Below, in pieces: positions 9,237-17,143 of a stretch of DNA of 64,000 nucleotides. The notes beneath the pieces are model-generated. The model was not told the origin of the DNA. It saw only the letters and a list, made by a program, of their open reading frames with translations, and made no database searches. Position 1 is the stretch's first letter; the number at the start of each line of letters is the position of its first letter. Both the position numbers and the translations under genes were made by a program. The stretch comes from Micromonospora sp. CCTCC AA 2012012 (GTDB lineage: Bacteria > Actinomycetota > Actinomycetes > Mycobacteriales > Micromonosporaceae), in contig NZ_CP159342.1 of assembly GCF_040499845.1 (NCBI RefSeq), positions 1,674,001-1,738,000 of the forward strand. The letters are read 5' to 3'.

Positions 9237-9266
9237 ATGCCATGGACCTGGCGCTTCAGTCGCTAG
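9237..9266 (+). CDS. possible 9-residue leader peptide MPWTWRFSR
   Basis: ATG 9237 is spaced 6 nt from AGGAG (9226-9230), better than the regulator ATG at 9242 (11 nt). The reading frame stops at 9266 after nine codons, two of them Trp, and overlaps the first 25 bases of the regulator in another frame. It could couple or attenuate translation of the regulator. It is too short to be sure it is translated. Confidence 0.35.
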   Translation: MPWTWRFSR

Positions 9267-11179
9267 AGCAACTATGCCTGGACCTACGGCAACTCCGACT
9301 TCAAGCGGGCGGCCCCAGCCTGCGTGACCTGGCCGACCGCGTGGGCATCAGCAAGAGCCAGCTGGGCTCGATCCTGTCCGGGCAGGTCCGCCGGCTGCCC
9401 GACTGGGACGTGGTCAAGGGGCTGGTGGAGGCCGTCCGCCAGTACAGCGCCGACCGCGGGCAGCTGGGCCAGCTGTCGTTGACCACCGGCGTGGAGGAGT
9501 TCTGGCGGCCCCGTTACGCGGCGGTCGAGCACGCGTTCAGTTACCGGCAGATCCAGCCCGCCGAGACACCGCGGATCCCCGAACCGGCTCCACCCGAGCC
9601 GCACCCGCTGGTCGTACCGCATCAGCTGCCGCCCGCCGTGTCCCACATCAGCGGCCGATCGGCCGAGCTGGCCGCGTTGGACGCGGTGATCGCGCAGGAC
9701 GTACCGGCTGGCCGCGCGGCGATCGCGGTCGTCGGCGGCATGGCCGGGGTGGGAAAGACGGCGCTGGCCGTGCACTGGGCCCACAAGGTCGCCGGTCGCT
9801 TTCCCGACGGGCAGCTGTACGTCAACCTCCGCGGGTGTGACCAGGACGGTCCGCCGATGTCCCCCGACGCGGTCGTGCGGGACTTCCTGACCGCCCTCGG
9901 CGTGCCGGCCGGACAGATTCCCGCGACCGAGGCGGCGCGCATCGCCCTCTACCGTTCGCTGCTCTACGACCGCCGGATGCTGGTGGTGCTGGACAACGCC
10001 CACGCGGTCGAGCAGGTGCGGCCCCTCCTGCCGGCGGGCTCGGGTTGCCTGGTCCTGGTGACCAGCCGGAGCCGGATGGCGGGTCTGATCGCCGCCGACG
10101 GCGCCCGCTCGGTGATGCTCGATGTGCTGGCCGGCGACGCGGCCGGCGACCTGCTGGCGCGTGGCCTGGGGGCGCACCGGGTGGCCGCCGAGCCGCGCGC
10201 GGTCCGCGACGTCGTCGAGTGGTGTGGAGGGCTGCCCCTGGCGCTGGTGCTCGTCGCCGCCCTGGCACTGACCCACCCCGGCGTGGCCCTGGACGCGCTG
10301 GCTGTCCGACTGCTCGACGGCGGCCACGACCCGTACGCGCTCGCCGGCGATCCGGCCACCGACCTCGGGGCGGCGTTCTCCTGGTCGTACCGGACGCTCA
10401 CCCAGCGGGCCGCCGGGCTGTTCCGGCTGCTGGGCCTGCACCCGGCACGGGAGGTCAGCGTGGCCGCGGCCGCCAGTCTGGCGGCCCTCCCGCTGACCGA
10501 GGCGACCCGTCGGCTGTCCGAACTCAGCGAGGCGGCCCTGGTCACCGAGCGGGGGTCGGGCTGGTACGCGCTGCACGGCCTGGTCGGTGCGTACGCCGGC
10601 GGCCTCGCCGTGCACACTGATCCCGAGGACGCCCGGCGTGCCGCGACGGTCCGGCTGCTCGACCATTACGTGCACAGCGCGCGGGCCGCCGCGACCCTCC
10701 TCGACCCCGGCGACGATCCGGACCCGGTGCCGCTCGCCCCGCCGGCCGCCGGCGTCACCACCGAGCCGCGGTGCACCGACAGGTCGTCGGCGATGGCCTG
10801 GTTCGACGAGCGGCGACCCGTGCTCCACACCGTGCTGCACCACGCGATCGGCGCCGGCTTCGCCGCTCACGCCTGGCACCTGGCCTGGAGCCTGGACGCG
10901 TACCTGGCGCACGGCGGCCACCGGCCCGACCGCCTGGACATCTGGCAGGTCGCGCTGCGCGCCGCGGAGCGACTCGACGACCCGGACGCCCGGACGCTCG
11001 CCCGCCGCCGCCTGGTCGGTGCCTCCGTCCGGCTCGACCGGACGGTCGGGGTCCTCGCCCACAACGAGCGTGCCCTCGTGCCCCACCAGCGTCGCGGCGG
11101 CACCCGGCGGACCGTCCTCGACGGCGAGGTCAGCTCGCCCGCTTGTCAAGGTCGGGGCCGCGCCCATCCGACTGGATGA
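9242..11179 (+). CDS. AfsR-like XRE/NB-ARC regulator, truncated C-terminus
   Basis: 645 residues. Residues 10-65 are an XRE-type helix-turn-helix (LRDLADRVGISKSQLGSILSG); 135-430 are an NB-ARC ATPase with P-loop GGMAGVGKT (about 165-173), LVVLDN and the GLPLAL motif; then a helical region. Relatives usually continue with several TPR repeats to 800-1000 residues. Here a first TPR-like stretch (LDRTVGVLAHNERALVPHQRRGG) breaks into low-quality sequence and stops, overlapping the convergent response regulator by 50 bases. That suggests loss of the sensor repeats. It probably regulates the peptide cluster, and may still be active as ATPase and DNA binder. Confidence 0.82.
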   Translation: MDLALQSLEQLCLDLRQLRLQAGGPSLRDLADRVGISKSQLGSILSGQVRRLPDWDVVKGLVEAVRQYSADRGQLGQLSLTTGVEEFWRPRYAAVEHAFSYRQIQPAETPRIPEPAPPEPHPLVVPHQLPPAVSHISGRSAELAALDAVIAQDVPAGRAAIAVVGGMAGVGKTALAVHWAHKVAGRFPDGQLYVNLRGCDQDGPPMSPDAVVRDFLTALGVPAGQIPATEAARIALYRSLLYDRRMLVVLDNAHAVEQVRPLLPAGSGCLVLVTSRSRMAGLIAADGARSVMLDVLAGDAAGDLLARGLGAHRVAAEPRAVRDVVEWCGGLPLALVLVAALALTHPGVALDALAVRLLDGGHDPYALAGDPATDLGAAFSWSYRTLTQRAAGLFRLLGLHPAREVSVAAAASLAALPLTEATRRLSELSEAALVTERGSGWYALHGLVGAYAGGLAVHTDPEDARRAATVRLLDHYVHSARAAATLLDPGDDPDPVPLAPPAAGVTTEPRCTDRSSAMAWFDERRPVLHTVLHHAIGAGFAAHAWHLAWSLDAYLAHGGHRPDRLDIWQVALRAAERLDDPDARTLARRRLVGASVRLDRTVGVLAHNERALVPHQRRGGTRRTVLDGEVSSPACQGRGRAHPTG

Positions 11180-11822
11180 GCCCGGAACGGTAGGCCAGCG
11201 ACACCAGCTCCGCGCGGTCGCGGACGCCGAGCTTGGTGCGTACCCGGTAGAGGTGCGTGCGCACGGTGGCCACGCCGATGATCAGCTCACGGGCCACGTC
11301 CTCGGTGGACATGCCCCGGGCCACCATCCGTGTCACCTCCCGCTCACGCGGGGTCAGGTCGGTCACCTCCGGATACTGCGTCGAGGCCGTGGTCTCCGGC
11401 TGCTCGCGGAACCAGGTGACCAGGCGCTGCGCGACGTTCGGGGCGAGCATGGCCCGACCCGCGGCCGCCGCCCGGATCGCGGTGACCAGCTCGTGTGGGC
11501 TCGCGTCCTTGCCGAGCAGGCAGCTCGCGCCCGCGTGCAGCACGTCGCTGACGGTCTTGTCGGCGTCGGACGCGGTGAACACGACGATGTTGGGCGGCGG
11601 GTCCTCCTTGCCGAGTCGGCGGATCATCTCGAGGCCGGAGATGGTCCGCAGGTTCAGGTCGGTGACCACGACGTCGGGCCGTGCGGTGCGCACCAGCATG
11701 ATCGCCTCCATGCCGTTGTCGGTCGTCCCGGTCACGTCGATGTCCGGTACGGCGTCGAGCAGCGTCCGCATGCCGTCCCGGACGACCGGCAGTTCGTCGC
11801 AGATGAGTGCGCGGATGGTCAT
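11130..11822 (-). CDS. NarL/FixJ-type response regulator
   Basis: 230 residues. The receiver domain (1-120) has Asp9, the phospho-acceptor Asp55 in VVVTDLNL and Lys105; the LuxR-type helix-turn-helix is at about 160-215 (LTPREREVTRMVARGMSTEDVARELIIGVATVRTHLYRV). No histidine kinase is adjacent, so the signal is unknown and it may be an orphan regulator. Its ATG overlaps the stop of the carrier-protein gene by 4 bases (ATGA), so the two are made together. Its 3' end overlaps the convergent AfsR-like gene by 50 bases. Confidence 0.93.
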   Translation of the reverse strand: MTIRALICDELPVVRDGMRTLLDAVPDIDVTGTTDNGMEAIMLVRTARPDVVVTDLNLRTISGLEMIRRLGKEDPPPNIVVFTASDADKTVSDVLHAGASCLLGKDASPHELVTAIRAAAAGRAMLAPNVAQRLVTWFREQPETTASTQYPEVTDLTPREREVTRMVARGMSTEDVARELIIGVATVRTHLYRVRTKLGVRDRAELVSLAYRSGLIQSDGRGPDLDKRAS

Positions 11823-12145
11823 CGCGTTTCGCCTCCGGACGGGTCACCGGAGACCCGGTCGACGAAGGTGGTGATGCCGGCCACGGTCGGGTCGTCGAAC
11901 AGATCGAGGAGCGTCATCTCCACCTGGAAGTTCGAACGCACCAGCGCGACCAGTCGCGCGGCGAGCAGCGAATGGCCGCCGAGGGCGAAGAAGTTGTCGT
12001 CGACACCGACCTCTTTCCGGCCGAGCAACTCGGTGAACAGCGCGGCCACCCCCTCTCTGGTCGTCCTGCGGGAGCTGGTCGGGTCGTCGACGCCCTCGCG
12101 AGGCGGGAGATCCGCCGTGTTCGTTCTCTGCGACACATCAGCCAT
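11819..12145 (-). CDS. free-standing peptidyl/acyl carrier protein
   Basis: 108 residues. The core (about 30-100) is a carrier domain with NFFALGGHSLLAARL, Ser59 being the phosphopantetheine site; the first 28 residues are a polar extension. It would hold one amino acid or acyl unit as a thioester for the NRPS machinery. No partner adenylation domain is nearby on this strand, so loading must be in trans. Translational coupling to a response regulator is unusual. It is divergent from the thioesterase-like gene across 258 bases. Confidence 0.9.
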   Translation of the reverse strand: MADVSQRTNTADLPPREGVDDPTSSRRTTREGVAALFTELLGRKEVGVDDNFFALGGHSLLAARLVALVRSNFQVEMTLLDLFDDPTVAGITTFVDRVSGDPSGGETR

Positions 12146-12403
12146 CTGTCCGTTGTTCTGCGTGTCGGTATCGGTGGGCTATCCAACAGATATCGGCGTT
12201 CGGGAATACGTGATCGACCCGCCCTCCCCGGACTGGTGGTTCTCGGGTGTTTCGCCCGGTTGCCCGCGCGACGGAAGTCCGTCGTCGGGTGGCGGGACAC
12301 CGTGGTCACTCCCGCAACGGTCGTCGGCGATCGTCGGGCGATACGCGATCGATATCGTCCCCGGGTTACCTGGGGCGCTGGCGAACGAGCGGAGGGGTCG
12401 GCG

Positions 12404-13192
12404 GTGGAGTTGACGACGTGGCGGGAGCTGTGCGATCGGGGACGTGACCTCGTCCTGTGCCTGGACTTCCCGGGCGGCCGGGCCGCCGCCGGCTTCGCCG
12501 ACCTGGCCGCCGGGGCACCCGTCGAGCTGTGCTTCCTCCACATCGCCTGGTCGGGCCTGCACACCGATTCGACGCTGGACGCGCACATCGCGCAGTGGGT
12601 GGGCGAGGCGCTCGGGACCGGTCGCCCGGTGCGGGCCGTGCTGGGCTTCTGCGCCGGAACGGCCCTGGCGACCCGGGTCGCGGACGCGGTCAGCGCGACC
12701 GCCGGCGCGGCACCGCCCGCGGTGCTGCTCTTCGACGCGGCCACGGTTGCCGACGACGCGCTCCGCGACCAGTTCGTGTCGTCGGTCCAGGCCTCCGCGG
12801 CCCATCTGGCCGAAGGCGAGCTGGACGATGCCCGGCAGTGGTCGCGGGAACTGCTCGCCACCGGCCGGGACGACCTGCCGCGGGTCGCCTCGGCGTTGGT
12901 CGACCGGTACGGCCGGCTCATGTCGGGCATCGCCGAGCGGTTGTCCCTGGGCGAGACCATCCGCCGGGAACTCACCGACGGCTTCGCCGCGTACCTGGCC
13001 TACCTGCTGCTGGCCGCCCAGGGTGGACTGGATCTGCGGGTGGGAACTCCGATGTTCCTGTCGTCGCGGGACCACAAGCTGCCGGTGGACCCGGCGCGCG
13101 GCATCTCGTTCGGAGTCGACCGCGAAAGGTTGCTGGGCGACGCCGACGTGTGGAGGGTCGTCGCCGGCGTGCTGGGCGAAGAGCGGTCGTAG
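12404..13192 (+). CDS. thioesterase-like alpha/beta hydrolase, Cys elbow
   Basis: 262 residues from GTG 12404, with GGAGGGG about 7 nt before; the open frame runs further upstream but over the divergent carrier gene. The nucleophile elbow reads GFCAGTA (Cys83) where thioesterases have GxSxG, and a strand VLLFDA gives a candidate Asp. The usual C-terminal GGH is not visible; a His occurs in SRDHKLP. The layout resembles NRPS thioesterases. It may proofread mis-loaded carriers, move chains by transacylation, or be a non-catalytic relative. It probably serves the free-standing carrier protein encoded divergently. Confidence 0.7.
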   Translation: MELTTWRELCDRGRDLVLCLDFPGGRAAAGFADLAAGAPVELCFLHIAWSGLHTDSTLDAHIAQWVGEALGTGRPVRAVLGFCAGTALATRVADAVSATAGAAPPAVLLFDAATVADDALRDQFVSSVQASAAHLAEGELDDARQWSRELLATGRDDLPRVASALVDRYGRLMSGIAERLSLGETIRRELTDGFAAYLAYLLLAAQGGLDLRVGTPMFLSSRDHKLPVDPARGISFGVDRERLLGDADVWRVVAGVLGEERS

Positions 13193-13568
13193 TCCGGATC
13201 CGGGGCCGGGCCGCTCCGGCAGTCACCAATGTGACGGTTGGCGATCGCGCGGCCCGACTCTCGTCCCGGCGTCGTCACATCCGTGGCTCACCGGATATCC
13301 GCACAAAAGGAGCGTCGGTCACCGCAGGATTCCCGCCGCGTCCATTGCTGTCCGCAAGATTTGTCGGACACGCGAGCGCGACCTGCGAGTACGGTCTAGC
13401 TGTCCGCAGCCTGTCCGGAATGCAGGGCAACCATCCATCGGCGAGCAACAATTCCCCCAGTGGGCGTGGAGCCTGAGGTGCCGCCGGTACGCCGATTATC
13501 CAGCGCGGTATCGCCAATTGTGCGATGGACGCGCCGAAGCCACCTCATATGGGGGAGGGAGCATATTT
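13193..13568. promoter_or_regulatory. 376-base regulatory gap before the SARP gene
   Basis: Contains no convincing gene. It holds a palindrome CGGATATCCG (13292-13301) and three same-orientation copies of CTGTCC[GC]: 13348, 13400 and 13411. The last two are 11 bases apart, the one-turn spacing typical of SARP binding sites. An inverted form, TGTCGGACA, is at about 13362. Confidence 0.45.
13400..13419 (+). promoter_or_regulatory. candidate SARP box: CTGTCCGCA / CTGTCCGGA
   Basis: Two direct repeats 11 bases apart, about 150 bases before the SARP start. The geometry fits SARP operators; the heptamer differs from the classical TCGAG type, so the assignment is inferred from spacing only. Confidence 0.4.
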
Positions 13569-15479
13569 GTGTGGTTTCGCGTGCTCGGTCCGCTGGAAGT
13601 TGTCGGCACGACCGGCCATCTGTCGTTCCCACCTCGGCAGCGGACCGTTCTGTCCATGCTGTTGCTCGAGCCCAACCGGGTGGTGACCGTCGAGCGCCTC
13701 GTGGACGCCGTCTGGGACAACACGCCGCCACGCACCGCGAAGGAGCAGGTCCGGATCTGCGTCTCGGCCATCCGGCGAGCCGTGACCGCCGGCGGTCGGC
13801 CCGATGCGATCGTGACCCGCCCGCCGGGCTACTCGATCCAGTGCGCCGACGACGAACTGGATCTGCTGAAGTTCAACGAGCTGGTCGCGAACGGCCGGCG
13901 ACTGCTGGGCCAGGGCCGGCCGCACGACGCCGCCGACACGCTGCGCGACGCCCTGCGGCTGTGGCGGGGCGCTGTCCCGCTGGCCGGCGTACGCAGCCAA
14001 CTCGTCCAGTCGATCGGCAGCCAACTGGCCGAACGGCGACTGGCCGTGATCGAGGAGTACGTCGACATGCGACTGCGGCTCGGCCAGCACCACGAGTTGA
14101 CCAGCGGGCTGGCCGAACTGGTCGCGGCGAACCCGTTCCGTGAGCGGCTGCGGGCGCGGCTGATGATCGCGCTGTACCGGGGCGGACGGCAGGCCGAGGC
14201 GCTGCACACCTACCGGGTCGGCCGGCAGTTGTTCGTGGAGCAGCTCGGCCTGGAGCCCGGGGTCGAGCTGCACCGGTTGGAACGGGCGATTCTCGCCGGC
14301 GAGGGGGCCGACCTGCTGGAGCCGGAGGGGGCGTCCCGTCCGGTGCCGGTGCGGGCGGCCGTACCCCATCTCCTGCCGGCCGACATCGGCGACTTCACCG
14401 GCCGGCGGGACCTGATCGGACGGGTCCGGACGGCGCTGCGTGGACCGCGCGACGCCGGGTCCCGCGCGATGCCCATCGTGGTGGTCACCGGCCGGCCCTG
14501 GCTGGGTAAGACCACCCTGGCCGTGCACGTCGCCCACGCCCTCGACCGGGAGTACCCGGACGGCCAGCTGTTCGCCCGACTCGGCGGCACCGCCCGCCCC
14601 GCCGACGCCGCCGGGGTGCTGGCCCGCTTCCTCGGTGCTCTCGGCGTGCCCGGCCGCGCCGTGCCCGACACCCTGGAGGAGCGGACGGACATGTACCGCA
14701 ACCTGCTCAGCGACCGCCGGGTCCTCGTGGTCCTCGACGACGCGGCCAGCGGGCAGCAGGTGGCGCCGCTGCTGCCCGGCGGCCCGACGTGCTCGGTGAT
14801 CCTGACCAGCCGGACCCGGCTGGCCGTGCTCGGCGGCGCGACCACGCTGGGCATCGGCCCGCTGGACGCCCGGGAGTCGGTCGAGCTGCTCGCCAAGGCG
14901 GTAGGCCAGGAGCGGGTCGACACCGAGGCGGCCGACATCGCCCTGCTGGCCGACCTGTGCGCCGGTGAACCGCTGGCGCTACGGCTGGCCGCCGGTCGGC
15001 TGAAGAGCCAACCGCACTGGCCGGTACGCGACCTGATCGTCCGCCTGTGCGACGACCGCCGCCGGCTGACCGAACTGTCGTACGGCGGCCTGAATCTGGT
15101 GGCGATGGTCAGCGAGATCTGGCAGGGGCTCAGCCCGCTGGCCCGGCGCCTCCTGCGGCGCGTGAGCCGGCTGGACGACCTGCGCTTCCAGGGCTGGATG
15201 TGCGCGCCGCTGCTGGACGTCGCCGAGCAGGAGGCGCAGGACGCGCTCACCGAACTGCTGGACGCCGGGCTTCTGGACATCGACCGGCAGGACGGTCAGG
15301 TCGTGTTCCAGCTCCGGGGCCTGCTGCGGGCGTTCGCCCGGCGGCTGGCGGTCGAGGAGTCGTCCTGCGGCGACGCCGGCCGCGCGGCGGAGCGGCCCGA
15401 CGAGAGCCGCGACGACATCCGCGGGGACCGCATCCGCCTCGGCTCGTCCCCGTCGAAGACCGCGCCCGATCCGGGGTGA
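13569..15479 (+). CDS. SARP-family activator with NB-ARC domain
   Basis: 636 residues from GTG 13569, with GGGGAGGGAG about 8 nt before. Residues 1-95 are an OmpR-like winged helix (FRVLGPLEVV...LLLEPNRVVTVERLVDAVW); 100-245 a BTAD domain (LDLLKFNELV...YRGGRQAEALHTYRVGRQLFVEQLGLEPG); 260-560 an NB-ARC ATPase with a variant P-loop GRPWLGKT (about 307-314), VLVVLDDA and GEPLALRLAA. The TPR region of full AfsR is missing, giving a medium-size SARP. Such proteins are usually pathway-specific activators; position at the end of the cluster supports control of the NRPS operon and of the divergent carrier genes. Confidence 0.92.
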   Translation: MWFRVLGPLEVVGTTGHLSFPPRQRTVLSMLLLEPNRVVTVERLVDAVWDNTPPRTAKEQVRICVSAIRRAVTAGGRPDAIVTRPPGYSIQCADDELDLLKFNELVANGRRLLGQGRPHDAADTLRDALRLWRGAVPLAGVRSQLVQSIGSQLAERRLAVIEEYVDMRLRLGQHHELTSGLAELVAANPFRERLRARLMIALYRGGRQAEALHTYRVGRQLFVEQLGLEPGVELHRLERAILAGEGADLLEPEGASRPVPVRAAVPHLLPADIGDFTGRRDLIGRVRTALRGPRDAGSRAMPIVVVTGRPWLGKTTLAVHVAHALDREYPDGQLFARLGGTARPADAAGVLARFLGALGVPGRAVPDTLEERTDMYRNLLSDRRVLVVLDDAASGQQVAPLLPGGPTCSVILTSRTRLAVLGGATTLGIGPLDARESVELLAKAVGQERVDTEAADIALLADLCAGEPLALRLAAGRLKSQPHWPVRDLIVRLCDDRRRLTELSYGGLNLVAMVSEIWQGLSPLARRLLRRVSRLDDLRFQGWMCAPLLDVAEQEAQDALTELLDAGLLDIDRQDGQVVFQLRGLLRAFARRLAVEESSCGDAGRAAERPDESRDDIRGDRIRLGSSPSKTAPDPG

Positions 15480-15718
15480 CCGGGCATCGGGAGGTGCGAC
15501 GGCTCTGCTGGTGCGTGCGGAATGCCGGTCGGTGACGCTGGGGAACCGCGGTGAGGGCAGCCCCTCGTACGTCGGTGCGCTGAGCGTTGGCGGCCCGGTC
15601 GTCACGTCGGTAGGCTGCACGAACGGCCTCGGCAAGCCCTCTGTGAGGTGTGGAGACCGTCGGTGACCGGCGCGCCACCGACCGTTTTGCGTATCCGCAA
15701 GGAGAGGCGGACCAACAC

Positions 15719-17011
15719 GTGACCGCGGTATCAGGTCACCGGCCCACCGCTGTGGATCCGGCTTCTGCCCGGGCGGCGGCAGAGGAGGACCTACGAGCGC
15801 TCTTCGGGCAGTCCACCGCCGTCTTCGCCTCGCTGTCGGGGCCCGAGCACCTGCTGGAGACGGCGAACCCGGCGTTCATCGCCACCATCGGCGAAGAGCG
15901 GCTCCGCACCGGCGCCCCACTCGTGGACCTGCTGCCCGAACTGGCCGGCCAGGGCTTCCTCGCTCTGCTCGACCAGGTCTACGGCACGGGGGAGCCCTAC
16001 ACCGGCCGTGACGTGCGGGTGATGCTGGGCAGCGGCCCGCACACACGGGAGGCGTTCTTCGACGTCACCTACGAGCCGCGCCGGGACGCCAGCGGCACCG
16101 TGACCGGGATCCGGGTCATCGGTGTGGAGACCACCCAGGTCAAGCACGCTCAACGGCTGATGACCGAACACCGTGCCCTGCTGGAGCAGATCGCCCGCCA
16201 GGCACCCCTGGCCGAGGTGCTCGACGGGATGGCCCGCTGTATCGAGAATTTCGCCCCGCAGGAGGTGCTCGTCTCCGTTCTGCTCGCCGACCCCGACGGC
16301 CGGCACCTGCGCCACGGCGCCGCGCCGAGCCTCCCCGACTTCTACAACCAGGCCATCGACGGAATCGCCACCGGGGAAGGTGTCGGTTCCTGCGGCACCG
16401 CCGCCCACCGCCGGGAACCGGTCATCGTCACCGACATCGCCACCGACCCGTTCTGGGACGACTTCCGGGGCCTGGCCGAGCGGGCCGGCGTGGCCGCCTG
16501 CTGGTCGACGCCGATCCTGGCCCGCGACGGTGGCCTGTTGGGCACCTTCGCCATGTACCACCGCACCCCGCGGGTCCCGCAGGACCACGACCTCGCCCTC
16601 ACCCGCGTCTTCGCCGGCACCACCGCCCTGGCCATCGAACGTCACCACGTCGAACGGGCGAAGGCAGCCGCCGAGGCTCACGCCAGGGCAGCCCACGATG
16701 AGCTGGCCAGAGCGGTACGCGCCGAGCAGAAGTTGCGCGCCGAGGCCGAGCAGCGCGCCGCCACCGCGGCGGAACTGACCAACCGGGTTCGTGCCGCCGC
16801 GGCCGCGCAGGCCACCAGGCCGCGTCCCGATCGCTGTCAGCTCGGCGGTGAACCCGGCTGCACCGCCGCGGCGGAGATCAAGGTCGCCGACTCCTGGGGC
16901 GACGCCGCCTGGGGCTGCCCGGCCCACGTCGAAGAGGCCATCCTCAACGTGCGATCGGTGTTCATCGCCACCGAAGAACTCGGTGGCCTCGCCGCCTACC
17001 TCAACCGCTGA
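15719..17011 (+). CDS. PAS-GAF sensor protein with C-terminal Cys/His motif
   Basis: 430 residues if started at GTG 15719 (GAGGCGG 8 nt before); GTG 15650 is an alternative. Residues about 15-125 form a PAS fold (LFGQSTAVFASLSGPEHLLETANPAF), 140-290 a GAF domain (GEGVGSCGTAAHRREPVIVTDI), then an Ala/Glu-rich coiled coil (about 300-355). The last 60 residues carry C-x7-C, a WGC and C-x2-H, a possible metal site, in place of the usual output domain. There is no kinase, cyclase or phosphatase domain. It is probably a cytoplasmic signal or redox sensor acting through protein contacts. Confidence 0.85.
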   Translation: MTAVSGHRPTAVDPASARAAAEEDLRALFGQSTAVFASLSGPEHLLETANPAFIATIGEERLRTGAPLVDLLPELAGQGFLALLDQVYGTGEPYTGRDVRVMLGSGPHTREAFFDVTYEPRRDASGTVTGIRVIGVETTQVKHAQRLMTEHRALLEQIARQAPLAEVLDGMARCIENFAPQEVLVSVLLADPDGRHLRHGAAPSLPDFYNQAIDGIATGEGVGSCGTAAHRREPVIVTDIATDPFWDDFRGLAERAGVAACWSTPILARDGGLLGTFAMYHRTPRVPQDHDLALTRVFAGTTALAIERHHVERAKAAAEAHARAAHDELARAVRAEQKLRAEAEQRAATAAELTNRVRAAAAAQATRPRPDRCQLGGEPGCTAAAEIKVADSWGDAAWGCPAHVEEAILNVRSVFIATEELGGLAAYLNR

Positions 17012-17102
17012 CCACCGTCGCGTTCCTCGACTGCGCTCCGCACACCGGCGCGGACGCCGGTCCCGCCAGGTCACCGAGGTGACTCGCCGGACGATCCCGC
17101 CG

Positions 17103-17136
17103 GCGAGGACCGGTCGACGTGGCGGCCGGTCCTCGC
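17103..17136. terminator. bidirectional hairpin, 11-bp perfect stem
   Basis: GCGAGGACCGG (17103-17113) pairs perfectly with CCGGTCCTCGC (17126-17136) across a 12-nt loop, between the convergent PAS-GAF and flotillin-like genes. Confidence 0.75.
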
Positions 17137-17143
17137 GGCCGCA

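Noticed and set aside
9081..9240. An ORF (8970-9266) before the AfsR-like gene
   Set aside because: No ribosome binding site for a long form and no domain; only its last nine codons have a plausible start.
15494..15535. Short Cys/Trp-rich ORF MRRLCWCVRNAGR
   Set aside because: The only candidate ribosome binding site overlaps its start codon and no linked function exists.
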